A stretch of DNA of 64,000 nt from Dryocola clanedunensis subsp. sulfonylureivorans (GTDB taxonomy: Bacteria; Pseudomonadota; Gammaproteobacteria; Enterobacterales; Enterobacteriaceae). This document shows positions 25,822-36,000 of this stretch, piece after piece. Made by a program: the position numbers and the translations under genes. Location: contig NZ_JAERMU010000003.1 in the NCBI RefSeq assembly GCF_016756775.1, positions 1-64,000 of the forward strand, written 5' to 3'. Every line of letters begins with the position of its first letter. Position 1 is the stretch's first letter. Under the pieces are notes generated by a model, which saw only the letters and a program-made list of their open reading frames with translations, was not told where the DNA came from and ran no database searches.

Positions 25822-26433
25822 ATGTCATTGTGTCTGTTAAGCGATAATAAATATTTGTGTGTGGGTGTTGCATCTAGTGTTGATAAGGTTATTTGTGTTT
25901 CCTCTGATGCATTGATAAACAATAAGGAGTTGTTTTATGATATGTTAGAAGAAAGTAAGGTTCGCATAGTATTAATAAGTATATCTAATGATGCATTGTT
26001 AATGAAGGCTATTGAATTGACATGTAAGCAAAAAAATATACTGGTGTTCGTTGAGTGTCCGTCTTGTGTTCATATACCAGAGGTGAATGTTTGTGGTGTT
26101 ATTATGCTGCATCGGACATTAACATTTTCAAAACTATATGAAATAGCCCTTGCTAAAGATTTAAAGAGATATTGCTTTCCAATGATCGGTTTTTCAAAAA
26201 AACAAGAAGTGATCTGTTTGACTTTATTGTCAATATTGCAATGTGGGACAGGGTCGGGTGGGCTTATTCCTAATGTGCATATATCCGCAAAAAAAATTAG
26301 CAGGCAAAAAATGAAATTATCCAGAGATATGTATATCAATGGTGTTAATTTTATTTTGCTTTTAAAGTTACTGAAGTTGTTCTATGGGATATTTAAAATA
26401 AAATGTAATGTCAAAACACCCGTGTCGCAATAA
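25822..26433 (+). CDS. LuxR-type HTH regulator, degenerate
   Basis: 203 residues. The N-terminal part (about 1-135) is alpha/beta without clear receiver residues. The C-terminal part (about 142-195), with FSKKQEVICLTLLS, then ISAKKISRQKMKLSRDM and FILLLKLLKLF, follows the four-helix LuxR/GerE pattern, with KKISRQKMKL in the place of the recognition helix; the region between is atypical. A strong AAAGGAG site precedes ATG 25822. Very AT-rich and adjacent to the autotransporter gene, which it may regulate. DNA binding is inferred from pattern only. Confidence 0.6.
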   Translation: MSLCLLSDNKYLCVGVASSVDKVICVSSDALINNKELFYDMLEESKVRIVLISISNDALLMKAIELTCKQKNILVFVECPSCVHIPEVNVCGVIMLHRTLTFSKLYEIALAKDLKRYCFPMIGFSKKQEVICLTLLSILQCGTGSGGLIPNVHISAKKISRQKMKLSRDMYINGVNFILLLKLLKLFYGIFKIKCNVKTPVSQ

Positions 26434-26718
26434 AGATACAGTATAGATGACGAGTGTGTTTCAGAATCGATTCGATAAAACTCCTGCAGCTTGGTATTGA
26501 ATAATAAAAAAATAAAGTACGCTAAGTCATCAAGGAGTCTTATTTACTACTTGCTATCTACAGGAAGCCAGAATCGACGAAATCCGGTTTGAATATGCAA
26601 GCAGGTATCAGCGCACATAGTCACCCCTTTACTAGCGTGCGTTTTTATTTCTTTCAATATAGTTGTTAACTATTAAATAGCGTATTTACACCCCCTATGA
26701 TCATGTTGTCCATAAGCG

Positions 26719-26889
26719 CTACTCGCTAACGAGCCAGAATTCGGCCTCTTCAAACATATCTTCAACCAGGCGGTTAAGCTTTTCCTTCTCCGTTTTAGTG
26801 CAGTCGCTGTTCACCGCATTGGCCTGCATTGGCTTAACGCGCACATCAGCGGTCGGGAATACAGTATACACCCGCTTTGCTTGGGGCGC
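26719..26889 (-). pseudogene. DinI-like protein remnant, N-terminus lost
   Basis: On the minus strand an open frame from after TAA (26892-26890) to TAG (26721-26719) reads VYTVFPTADVRVKPMQAN, then KEKLNRLVEDMFEEAEFWLVSE in pieces. The C-terminal pattern (E..F..AE.WLVSE) is that of DinI-family phage proteins, SOS-induced modulators of RecA. About 25 N-terminal residues and a start codon are missing; only an internal GTG at 26871 is available. DinI-like genes often mark the right end of lambdoid prophages. Confidence 0.65.
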
Positions 26890-28260
26890 TTATTGACCTA
26901 CGAAACTTTCGTGGGTGACTGCCCCGATAATTTCGGGATTGTCTTGTGAGTAACTTTTGGTTACCTGCAAATTCTGAGGCCATAATGACCCGCGCAAAAA
27001 TAGAATAGCCTTTAAAGGAGCTGTTCACCCGATTCGTTCAGCGGTCGTTTCGTAACCTCGTGACTAATAGTCACACGGCTACCGCAGCTCTCGGCGTAAA
27101 GCGTTGGAACCTCTAAACCACGTTTAACGTTGTTTTGCATTAAGCAATAATACCAACACCTACCGATTCCGCTGGAACGACGGAGTTAGACCAAATCAGC
27201 CAGTAATGCAATTCTAACGAATTGTTATAATTAAGCCTGTTCAAGGAGTCAGGCAATTCTCGCGATTAGCTATAATTACATGGATTCAATGGGTTGCGAT
27301 GTCCGTACGTTAAACGTTCGGAGCTGTTTAAACTAGACACATCACCGAGTTTGATTTGTGTGCGCGATTTCCAATTGACCACAATTCAACCATCCCTCTC
27401 CCTCCTCAAATCCCACTATTCAGCCTCATACCCGACTTTAAAGCCCCAGAAACCGACCCTTAATCCGACTAAGGTCGGGTACGGTTTTTGGCATAACCAA
27501 CTGATTAGTAGTGAAATATCTCTCCATACCCGACTTACCCGACCAAACCGACCATGTTTTGCTTATATATAGAGATTTTTTGAATCTTGATTTAAACCTC
27601 AGAACTTCTCGTATAGATCACCGTCTGCAACAATGGCAGAAAATTAAATGGGGGTATCATTGGGGGTTCTTTGTTTTTTAAATTAAAATAAATAATGTTA
27701 AATCAATGCATTATATGTCATGTATTGCTCCCGCTGACCGCTCCAGCCTTCCCCTCATCGCCTTGCGCAATATTGCCGCTGGTGGCCCCTCGTATACAGA
27801 ATCGCAAAGCGAGACACCCTGACCTGCGAATACATGCTCCCAGAAATCTGAACTACAAACCTGTCTGCAATACCCAGGAAGCGCTTCTGTCGGAGATGGC
27901 TAAAGCGCAGGGCGCTTTACTGAAGCCAGATCATTAAGCCACAATGAATTCGTGTTTAATTCATGCTGTAATTTGATGATTTGGATTAAGTTACTTATAA
28001 ATCAATAATAATATATCCGTGCAAACCACTGTGCAGGTCGTTATACATAGTAAACCTGTCAGGGAAAAGACAGGAAGACTTCTGGTACTGCTGTGTATTT
28101 ACGGGGCCTGATCGATGTCGACAGGCTCCCGGATTTTTCTCTCCACATCCACATCCACCTCCACCTCCCTCTTCCATAATGTGACTACCAATATGAACGC
28201 AATGGCGTCTCTGCCAGGTTGTGCTAATTTTTTTATGGGTAATCATATGAGAACAAGGTA
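26890..28260. other. Gene-poor stretch, prophage-chromosome junction
   Basis: No protein gene I would defend. It holds a near-palindrome GTGACTAATAGTCAC (27060-27074), a repeat cluster (27427-27556), two close G-runs, GGGGGTAT and GGGGGTT, near 27650-27672, and a hairpin (28054-28073). A frame ending at 27937 has a protein-like C-terminus (QEALLSEMAKAQG) but no good start and may be decayed. The junction between prophage and chromosome is probably within this stretch. Confidence 0.5.
27427..27556. repeat. Repeat cluster, possible attachment-site arms
   Basis: CATACCCGACTT occurs at 27427 and again at 27526, each followed by AACCGACC or AAACCGACCA. An inverted counterpart, AAGGTCGGGTACGG, lies between them, with CCGACCCTTA opposite it. 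Clustered direct and inverted repeats at a prophage end resemble integrase arm sites. The integrase is not in view, so this is inference. Confidence 0.4.
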
Positions 28261-28458
28261 ATGAGCCAGGATGAAGAGCGCGTTCAGCTCATTGGTTGTG
28301 CCATAGGTGCAGCCGTGGTGAGTTTGATTGCAGATGGCAGGGTGATTAATCGCGATAACATCGTTAGCGAACTATACCGCCAGGGTAAAACTCTCGGCGA
28401 TGGGGTGGGCAGCATTATCAGCCACGAAGCGGTAGAGATTGTTATGCGGGGCATCTGA
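28261..28458 (+). CDS. YmgB/AriR-family small regulator-like protein
   Basis: 65 residues. The pattern LIGCAIGAAVVSLIADG, INRDNIVSELYRQ and HEAVEIVMRG parallels E. coli AriR/YmgB (LGQAVTNLMLSG, VNNKNIILSLIHSL, LEIVLRY), a small helical protein family tied to biofilm and acid resistance. AAGG lies very close to the ATG. A four-codon frame (ATG 28247 to TAA overlapping the ATG) may couple translation. A shared bidirectional terminator separates it from the porin gene. Confidence 0.6.
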   Translation: MSQDEERVQLIGCAIGAAVVSLIADGRVINRDNIVSELYRQGKTLGDGVGSIISHEAVEIVMRGI

Positions 28459-28463
28459 GGATT

Positions 28464-28498
28464 AAAAATAATAAGGCCTGCGCTTGCAGGCCTTATTA
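28464..28498. terminator. Bidirectional terminator between converging genes
   Basis: ATAAGGCCTGC (28471-28481) pairs perfectly with GCAGGCCTTAT (28486-28496). The A-rich left flank gives a T run on the minus strand, so it serves mainly the porin gene. Confidence 0.85.
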
Positions 28499-28510
28499 GC
28501 TATTGCTTAA

Positions 28511-29686
28511 TCAGAACTGGTATACCAGGCCTAAAGCAACGATATCGTCGGTAGAGATGCCGTTGTCTTTATAGAACTGATCGTCTTCATCCAGCAGGTT
28601 GATTTTGTAATCAACGTAGGTGGACATGTTTTTGTTGAAGTAGTAAGTCGCGCCAATATCTGCGTATTTAACCAGGTCTTTGTCGCCGACATCGCCAGTT
28701 CTGCTGGTATCTGAGCTCAGATCCTTACCTTTAGACATCAGGAAGGAAACCGCCGGACGCAGACCGAAGTCGAACTGATACTGTGCAGTCACTTCAAAGT
28801 TCTGCGTTTTATCAGCAACACCGTTCTCGTTACCGTAAGGCGTCATGTTACGGGTTTCAGAATACATAGTTGCCAGATAAATGTTGTTGGCATCGTATTT
28901 CAGGCCGGCAGTCCATGCATCAGCTTTGTCACCGCCTGCGGTGGTGTGGGTGATCTGGTCATTTGAACGGTCAGATGACGCATAGGCCGCGCCAGCGCTG
29001 AAGCCCATGCCCAGATCGTAAGAGGTAGACAGGCCCCAGCCGTCGCCATTTTCGTAGCGAACGTCGTTATCACCTTTGTAGTTTGTGTCCGTAGCAAATT
29101 TCTCCGTGTCGTTGTTACCACGGCTTGCAGTGCCTTCCTGACCGTTGCTCTTGCTTTCGTTAGCGCCCTGGTACTGCGCGGCGATGCTCAGGCCGTCGAC
29201 CAGACCGAAGAAATCGGTATTACGGTAGGTGGCCACACCGTTGGCACGGCTGGTCATGAAGTTATCGGCCTGGGAGTAGGAGTCGCCGCCGAACTCTGGC
29301 AGCATATCGGTCCAGCCTTCCACGTCGTACAGCACACCGTAGTTACGACCGTAGTCGAATGAGCCGTAGTCGCCAAATTTCAGGCCAGCAAACGCCAGAC
29401 GAGTCCAGGAGTTGTCGCCGTTGCTTTCTGTGTTGTTTGCCTGAACGTTATATTCCCACTGGCCATAGCCGGTCAGCATATCGTTAATCTGCGTTTCGCC
29501 TTTGAAGCCCACACGAACGTAGGTCTGGTCGCCATCTTTACCGGCATCGTCGGAGAAATAGTGCAGGCCGTCGACTTTGCCATAAAGATCCAGCTTGTTG
29601 CCGTCTTTATTATAAACTTCAGCTGCATGAACGGAACCCGCTGCCAGTAATGCAGGGATAAGAATTGCCAATGTTTTTCTAAACAT
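28511..29686 (-). CDS. ompN: OmpC-class outer-membrane porin (OmpN position)
   Basis: 391 residues. A trimeric general diffusion porin: signal peptide ending SVHA, mature start [20 protein letters not shown], the constriction-loop motif PEFGGD near residue 135, [15 protein letters not shown], and terminal GLVYQF. The location before nifJ matches E. coli ompN; sequence alone could also suit OmpS-type paralogues. I use ATG 29686, preceded by AGAGGG; the frame also opens at GTG 29695. A MicC-like sRNA gene, next to ompN in E. coli, was not seen upstream. Confidence 0.85.
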   Translation of the reverse strand: MFRKTLAILIPALLAAGSVHAAEVYNKDGNKLDLYGKVDGLHYFSDDAGKDGDQTYVRVGFKGETQINDMLTGYGQWEYNVQANNTESNGDNSWTRLAFAGLKFGDYGSFDYGRNYGVLYDVEGWTDMLPEFGGDSYSQADNFMTSRANGVATYRNTDFFGLVDGLSIAAQYQGANESKSNGQEGTASRGNNDTEKFATDTNYKGDNDVRYENGDGWGLSTSYDLGMGFSAGAAYASSDRSNDQITHTTAGGDKADAWTAGLKYDANNIYLATMYSETRNMTPYGNENGVADKTQNFEVTAQYQFDFGLRPAVSFLMSKGKDLSSDTSRTGDVGDKDLVKYADIGATYYFNKNMSTYVDYKINLLDEDDQFYKDNGISTDDIVALGLVYQF

Positions 29687-29695
29687 ACAGAACAC

Positions 29696-30163
29696 CCTCT
29701 GAGTATAATTTTTATGAACTAATTGGTGAATATTTGCACGAGATGGCTCGTGAACTTATCGTACTCAGATAGTTCAAATCCCTTTATGAAGCAGTTGTAA
29801 GAAAAAGACGTATAACATTGCAAATCATCACCGCTGAAATCATTATTTGTTTTATGAATGAATGACTTAGATTCATCATGGTAGGTATATTTACATTCTC
29901 ACATGTCGATATAAACCAAATAACTGTTATTTTCCATGGCGATAAGCTGGTTATTTAAGTTGCTCTTCAAGAGGGAGGTGTGTTCTTCATTGATTTATAT
30001 TCGCGCAACCCGGAAATATAATGTGACAATCATCTCAATTAATTACGTTACATTTCAGAGTGGCTGGAAATGTGATCTTTTGCAGAGAAATGACCCCATC
30101 ACGCGATTCTGCTAGACTACGCGCCAGCCGCTGCCTGCCAGCCCATCTAGTGAGAGTAAAACT
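29696..30163. other. Divergent intergenic region, porin and dbpA
   Basis: About 470 AT-rich bases between the divergent porin and dbpA starts. Both promoters should lie here, but no single candidate stands out. No terminator or sRNA-like hairpin was found. Confidence 0.5.
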
Positions 30164-31537
30164 GTGACATCTTTTTCAACCTTAAACGTCCTGCCTGCGG
30201 AACAAATCGCCAACCTTAATGAGCTGGGCTATCTGTCCATGACGCCCGTTCAGGCGGCCGCGCTGCCCGCTATCCTCGCAGGGAAAGATGTCCGTGCGCA
30301 GGCGAAGACCGGCAGCGGCAAAACCGCCGCCTTCGGCCTCGGCCTGCTGCAGCACATTGATGCCAGCCAGTTCATCACCCAGTCGCTGGTGCTTTGCCCA
30401 ACGCGCGAGCTGGCGGACCAGGTTGCCAAAGAGCTGCGCCGTCTGGCTCGCTACATGCCGAATATTAAAATCCTGACGCTGTGCGGCGGCCAGCCGTTTG
30501 GCGTCCAGCGTGACTCCCTGACTCATGCCCCGCACGTTATTGTGGCCACGCCAGGCCGCCTGCTGGACCATCTGAAGAAAGAGACGGTCAGGCTGGATGC
30601 GCTGCAAACATTGGTGCTGGACGAAGCGGACCGCATGCTGGATATGGGCTTTGCGGAGGCCATTGATGAAGTTATCAGCCACGCGCCGGCAAAGCGCCAG
30701 ACGCTGCTGTTCTCCGCCACCTGGCCAACCGCCATCGCCGCAATCAGCTCCCGCGTACAGCGCGAGCCACTGACCATCGAAATCGATTCAGTCGATGAGC
30801 TGCCGTCCGTTGAACAACAGTTTTACGAAGTATCCCGCAGCGGTAAAATTGGCCTGCTGCAAAAGCTGCTCAGCAAGCATCAGCCCGCATCCTGCGTCGT
30901 TTTCTGCAATACTAAAAAAGATTGCCAGGCCGTCTGCGACGCGCTGAGCGAAAGCAACCAGAGCGTGCTGGCGCTGCACGGCGATATGGAACAGCGTGAC
31001 CGCGACCAGACGCTGGTGCGCTTTGCCAACGGCAGCAGCCGCGTGCTGGTGGCTACAGACGTTGCTGCGCGCGGGCTGGATATTAAAGCTCTGGAAATGG
31101 TCATTAACTACGAACTGTCCTGGGATCCCGAAGTGCACGTCCACCGCATTGGCCGTACCGCGCGTGCCGGACAGAGTGGCCTGGCCATCAGCTTCTGTGC
31201 GCCGGAAGAAGCGCAGCGGGCGAGCGTGCTGGCAGACATGCTGCATTTGTCCCTGAACTGGCAGCAGGCACCAACCGGTATCACCATCAAGCCGCTGGAA
31301 GCAGAAATGGCGACGCTGTGCATTGATGGCGGTAAGAAAGCGAAAATGCGCCCGGGCGATATTCTCGGTGCGTTAACAGGTGACATGGGCCTGGACGGCG
31401 CGGACATCGGTAAAATAGATGTGCATCCGATCCACGTCTACGTTGCCGTTCGCCAGTCCGTTGCCCGCCACGCCTGGAAGCAGCTGCAGCAGGGCAAGAT
31501 TAAAGGCAAATCCGTTAAGGTTCGTTTGTTTAAGTAA
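30164..31537 (+). CDS. dbpA: ATP-dependent RNA helicase DbpA
   Basis: 457 residues, near identical in layout to E. coli DbpA, the DEAD-box helicase that acts on 23S rRNA during 50S assembly. Motifs: AKTGSGKT (47-54), LDEADRMLDMG, FSATWP, VATDVAARGLDI and HRIGRTARAG, then the C-terminal RNA-binding domain specific for hairpin 92 (GGKKAKMRPGDILGALTGD in part). GTG start after a GAGAG site. Single gene. Confidence 0.97.
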   Translation: MTSFSTLNVLPAEQIANLNELGYLSMTPVQAAALPAILAGKDVRAQAKTGSGKTAAFGLGLLQHIDASQFITQSLVLCPTRELADQVAKELRRLARYMPNIKILTLCGGQPFGVQRDSLTHAPHVIVATPGRLLDHLKKETVRLDALQTLVLDEADRMLDMGFAEAIDEVISHAPAKRQTLLFSATWPTAIAAISSRVQREPLTIEIDSVDELPSVEQQFYEVSRSGKIGLLQKLLSKHQPASCVVFCNTKKDCQAVCDALSESNQSVLALHGDMEQRDRDQTLVRFANGSSRVLVATDVAARGLDIKALEMVINYELSWDPEVHVHRIGRTARAGQSGLAISFCAPEEAQRASVLADMLHLSLNWQQAPTGITIKPLEAEMATLCIDGGKKAKMRPGDILGALTGDMGLDGADIGKIDVHPIHVYVAVRQSVARHAWKQLQQGKIKGKSVKVRLFK

Positions 31538-31625
31538 GTCGCTTCTCGGCCAGGTCTGCCTCATCTATCCCGGCACTCGCTCGGATAGTTTTGGGCGTCT
31601 TCCACCATCCAGGGCGTTAGCGAGG

Positions 31626-31830
31626 TCACCAGATAATGTGCACCCAACTGATGTCCTCGGCAGCACGCTCCGGGCTGCCGACATAGATGCAGCGATACTG
31701 CCGCTGGCCTTTATCTTTCTGATACGGCGCTCAATGGCTTCCAGTACGTGAGGGTGGTTAAGATCGTGACCATAGTCCATGGAAACAGCCAAATAGCGAG
31801 GGCCGACAAAGTAATTATTTACAAGGCGCT
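31626..31830 (-). pseudogene. Remnant of a HpcH/HpaI-type aldolase
   Basis: On the minus strand a frame reads YFVGPRYLAVSMDYG, then HPHVLEAIERRIRKIKASG. A +1 shift gives IYVGSPERAAEDISWVHIIW followed by TGA at 31628-31626. Together this looks like the C-terminal third of a HpcH/HpaI aldolase/citrate lyase family protein, broken by a frameshift and lacking its N-terminus. It lies between dbpA and the unknown pair below. Confidence 0.5.
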
Positions 31831-31898
31831 GGCGCGGTTGTGGGCAGAGTAATCGGCTATCTGCAAACGCCGATTACCCTAAAAATGTTTGCTCGCCG

Positions 31899-32450
31899 CT
31901 ATGGAAACAATTCATGCAGAAATGCTTCACGAGAAAGCGTGTAGTGTGATGCTTCCTCATTCGTTATTTTCCCGTCGGAAAGCTGCTTTTGTTTCTCTGC
32001 TTCAAAGCGCTTGTCTTTTGCCATAAACAGGGCGGTAAGATAGCTGGCATCTTTTTCATTTTCTTTATCATATTGCGCTATCAGGCTTTCAAAGCACCGC
32101 GCATCGCCGGGTCTGATTCTTTCTTTGAGCATGCACTCGGTCAGTAACCCCGTTTTATTTTGTTTCTCTTTATTTAAAACCTGTAGCTGCTGCAATGCCG
32201 TGTCATACTGCTGTTCTGCCAGTAATAAACTTAAATACATATTGCGAATATTTATATTTTTCGGATTTTCATCTACTAGCGTTTTCATCTTGTTGATGAT
32301 CGCGGGTTTGCTAATATCCTCTGTTTTTACATACTCGCTGACCAGAGCCGAAGCGGCTTCTGTGGTTCTGTCCGTGTGTGCGTCGGTTACAGCTTCAGCG
32401 GGTAGAATAAATAAAGAGAAAAACAGTGCTATGAAAAATTTCATGGTCAT
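31899..32450 (-). CDS. Secreted helical-repeat protein, unrecognised
   Basis: 183 residues (181 if the second Met is used). A signal peptide ends at about residue 20 (LPAEA), so it should be periplasmic. The rest is helical with a TPR-like impression (NIRNMYLSLLLAEQQYDTAL) and two Cys that could form a disulphide (ECMLKERI, ARCFESL). It starts immediately after the stop of the 145-residue gene (TAAATG), so the two are coupled. Function unknown; a periplasmic binding or protective role is a guess from the pairing. Confidence 0.65.
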   Translation of the reverse strand: MTMKFFIALFFSLFILPAEAVTDAHTDRTTEAASALVSEYVKTEDISKPAIINKMKTLVDENPKNINIRNMYLSLLLAEQQYDTALQQLQVLNKEKQNKTGLLTECMLKERIRPGDARCFESLIAQYDKENEKDASYLTALFMAKDKRFEAEKQKQLSDGKITNEEASHYTLSREAFLHELFP

Positions 32451-32888
32451 TTACCCGGTAAAAGATTGAAGTTTTATAGTCTTTTTAAGACTGCCTGGGA
32501 ATGGAATGATCTGACCGGTATAATCAGAAAGAATGTAGCCACCTTCAATGGTAATTGTTGGTGTGATGTATTTATTTGCCTTCATGAAAAAATCAGTGCT
32601 CCCAATGATAATGTCATCTAATCCTGCGGCAAAAGAATCACCTGTTTCGTTGTTTAGTATATATTTTCGCTGATCAATATTGTTAATAACAGAGCACCAG
32701 AACAGAAGTTTGCCAGAACCATTAGCTTTTGCAGCATTACTGTTTCCATGCGCAGAGAGATAAATTTTTTTTCCATGTTTTTCATCATGCTCTTTGAGAA
32801 TTAATGAAAGAGAGAAACTGGCATGAATGCCGACCCCTTCGAGTGGAAGGCTCGCAAGTTGAGAAAAGTGAAAGTTTCTGATCGGCAT
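32451..32888 (-). CDS. Unknown 145-residue cytoplasmic-type protein
   Basis: No signal peptide or membrane segment. The body contains IYLSAHGNSNAAKANGSGKL near residue 42 and beta-rich C-terminal text (PTITIEGGYILSDYTG). I recognise no family. It is first in a two-gene unit with the secreted helical protein. Base composition is lower in GC than the flanking core genes, hinting at recent acquisition. An effector/immunity pair is one reading, without direct evidence. Confidence 0.6.
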   Translation of the reverse strand: MPIRNFHFSQLASLPLEGVGIHASFSLSLILKEHDEKHGKKIYLSAHGNSNAAKANGSGKLLFWCSVINNIDQRKYILNNETGDSFAAGLDDIIIGSTDFFMKANKYITPTITIEGGYILSDYTGQIIPFPGSLKKTIKLQSFTG

Positions 32889-33031
32889 CGTTTTTTCATC
32901 CTTGATGTGTTTTCTTTAAAATATTAGATAATGGCTGGCAGTTGTAGAAGACATTGTAAATTAGGAATTTTACTCGCAATTAAATTATTGAGTAGAGTTA
33001 ACACTTATCTAACCACCAGATCCGTATTGTA

Positions 33032-33060
33032 GGGGGGATAAGCGCCAGCGTCATCCCCCG
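33032..33060. repeat. REP element
   Basis: GGGGGGATAAGCGCCAGCG paired with TCATCCCCC, the enterobacterial REP pattern, just after the nifJ stop. Confidence 0.8.
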
Positions 33061-33073
33061 TATTGCATGCAGT

Positions 33074-36000
33074 CTACTCGCCTGAGGCTTTCTCCGCTTT
33101 TCCTGCCATCCGGGCCAGGAAGTCGTATCTTTTCTGCAGGTCTTCTGCTGCATCCTTCCACAGCTGCTCGGCAACGTCCGGCTGTTGGGCGTTCAGGCGG
33201 CGGAAGCGCTGCTCTTTTATCAGCGTATCGGCTAACGCATCTGAAGGTGGACGAGAGTCCAGCGCAAGCGGCAGCTTGCCTTCGTCCGCGCGGCGCGGGT
33301 CGAAGCGGTACAGCGGCCAGAAGCCGGTGGCGGTGAGCTGACGCATCTGATCGTGGCTCAGCGCCAGATCGTAGCCGTGCTCCTCACAAGGGCTGTAGGC
33401 GATAATCAGCGACGGGCCAGGATAAGCCTCCGCTTCCTGAATCGCCTTCACCGTCTGGTTCAGCTGTGCGCCAAGCGAGATTTGCGCCACATAAACATGC
33501 CCGTACATCATCATGCTGACGCCGAGATCTTTACGTGCTTTGCGCTTGCCGTGCTCGCCAAACTTGGTGACCGCGCCGAGCGGCGTGGCTTTAGACGCCT
33601 GGCCGCCGGTGTTGGAGTAACACTGGGTATCCAGCACCAGAATGTTGACGTTTTCAGTCAGGCTCAGCACGTGATCGAGGCCGCCGAAGCCAATGTCATA
33701 CGCCCAGCCGTCGCCGCCAATCAGCCAGATAGATTTCTCCACCAGCGCGTCGGCGTCGGTCAGTAGCTGATGGGCATCCGCGTCATCCACGTTAGCCAGA
33801 TGCTGGCGCAGAGCGACAACCTGCTCGCGGCGAACTTCCGGGGTAGCCTCAGCGTGAAGCTGCTCGTTGAGTTCCGCTGGCAGCCGGTCGGCAAATTTTT
33901 CCAGCAGGCGCATCACGCGGGCGCGGTGCTGATCGACAGTCAGGCGGAAGCCGAGCCCAAATTCAGCGTTGTCCTCGAACAGCGAGTTCGCCCAGGCCGG
34001 GCCGCGTCCGTTGGCATCCGTGGTGTAAGGCGTGGAGGGGAGGTTACCGCCATAAATCGATGAGCAGCCGGTGGCGTTAGCAATCAGCATGCGGTCGCCG
34101 TAGAGCTGGGTGAGCAGTTTGATATACGGCGTTTCGCCACAGCCGGAGCAGGCACCGGAATACTCGAACAGCGGCTGGAGCAGCTGCGAAGTACGGATGT
34201 CGATACGCTCAAGGCTGGTGCGCTCCATCTCCGGCATGCTGAGGAAGAAATCGTAGTTCTCTTTCTCTTCTTCAACGTGCTCAAGGCGCGACATCATGTT
34301 GATGGCCTTGATCTCCGGGTTCTGGCGATCTTTCGCCGGGCAGACTTCCACGCACAGGTTACAGCCGGTGCAGTCTTCTGGCGCAACCTGAAGCACGTAC
34401 TTTTGCCCCTTCATATCGCGAGACTTCACATCCAGCGATTGCAGGGCAGCGGGGGCATGTTCCATCACATCCGGCTGAACCACCTTCGCGCGGATTGCCG
34501 AGTGCGGGCAGGCCGCGACGCAGTGGTTGCACTGGGTGCAGATGTCCGGCTTCCAGATAGGGATCTCTTCGGCAATATTGCGTTTTTCCCACTGGGTGGT
34601 GCCCATCGGCCAGGTGCCGTCCGGCGGCAGGGCGGAAACGGGCAGGGCGTCGCCCAGACCTGCCAGCATGGCTGCGGTAACAGTTTTGACGAAATCTGGT
34701 GCCGCATCGGAAACCACCGGCGGGCGCATCGGGCTGCTTTCGTTGACGTCCTGGAGCTGAACCTCCGCCAGCGATTCGCGGGCCAGCGCCAGCGCCTGCC
34801 AGTTACGCTCGACCAGCTCCTGGCCTTTGCTGCTGTAGCTTTTGGCAATCGCGCCCTGCAGCTCGGCCAGCGCGCTGTCCCCCGGCAGGATGTTAGTCAG
34901 ATGGAAGAACGCCATCTGCATGACGGTGTTGATACGCGCGCCAAGCTGGCATTCACGGGCGATTTTCGCCGCGTTAACCACGAAGAAGCGCGCTTTCTTC
35001 TGGTTTAGCACCGCCTGCACTTCCTGTGGCAGCCGGTGCCAGACCTCATCCGCGCCGTAAGGCGTATTGAGCAGGAAGATCCCGCCGGGCTTCAGGCGCT
35101 CCGCCATCTGGTATTTGTCGATAAACTGCAGCTGGTGGCAGCCGACAAAGTCAGCCCGGTCGATCAGATAGGTGGCGTTGATCGGCTGCTCGCTGACGCG
35201 CAGGTGGGAAACCGTCAGGCCGCCAGCCTTCTTCGAGTCATAAACGAAATAGCCCTGGGTAAAGAACGGCGTCGAGTTACCGATGATTTTAATGTTATTT
35301 TTGGTTGCCGAGACGCTGCCGTCGCTGCCCAGACCATAAAACAGCGCTTCCAGCTTCGAGCGGGACGGCAGGGTGTTTTCCGGCAGCGGCAGGGAGAGGT
35401 TAGTCACGTCGTCGTAAATGCCGACGGTGAAACGAGGACGAGGCTTAGCTTCTTTCAGCTCGTTAAACACCGCCAGCACGCAGTCAGGGCCGAACTCTTT
35501 GGAGGAGAGACCATAGCGCCCGCCAATCACGCGCGGCAGCGTTTCGCGGTCGCCACGGTTGAAGGCTTCGGCAAGCGAGGTCATCACGTCCAGATAAAGC
35601 GGCTCCGCCAGCGCGCCGGGCTCTTTAGTTCTGTCGAGCACCGCAACGTGACGGGCGCTTTGCGGCAGTACTTCCAGCAGATGGTCCGCAGAGAAAGGAC
35701 GGAACAGGCGAACTTTAAGGACGCCAACTTTCTCGCCGCGCTGTAAAAGCTCATCAACCACTTCTTCGCAGGTGCCGATTGCGGAACCCATCAGGATAAT
35801 CACGCGTTCGGCCTGCGGGTGGCCGTAGTATTCAAACGGACGATACTGGCGCCCGGTTGCGGCGGCGAAGCTGTCCATCGCCTGCTCTACGTGTTCGTAA
35901 ACCGCGTTGTACCACGGGTTCGTCGCCTCGCGGGACTGGAAATAGGTGTCCGGGTTCGCAGAGGTGCCGCGAATAACTGGATGATCCGGGTTCAGCGCCC

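Larger units (their letters stand above)
1..27560. mobile_element. Prophage (late region) with decayed right end; left end outside window
   Basis: Lysis, packaging, head, tail and fibre genes run unbroken on the plus strand to 22710, so this is the late half of an inserted tailed phage. Head proteins are of the lambda GpA/gpW/portal type with a ClpP-capsid fusion, and tail proteins are P2-like (sheath, tube, U, X, D, W, J, I), so the particle would be a contractile-tailed mosaic. The right boundary is inferred: an autotransporter, a regulator, a DinI-like remnant and a repeat cluster near 27.43-27.56 kb lie before the first ordinary chromosomal gene at 28.26 kb. No left attachment site can be compared, so the end coordinate is approximate. 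Confidence 0.85.

Noticed and set aside
27695-27937. Plus-strand frame of 80 codons with a protein-like C-terminus
   Set aside because: No ribosome site, no family, N-terminal half reads as random; kept only as a remark on possible decay.
27995-28246. Minus-strand frame with poly-Gly/Cys stretch
   Set aside because: The Gly run comes from a simple CCACCT/CCACAT repeat; no start site and it covers a likely leader region.
29696-30163. MicC-like sRNA next to the porin, as in E. coli
   Set aside because: No hairpin with T run and no recognisable MicC sequence in this interval.
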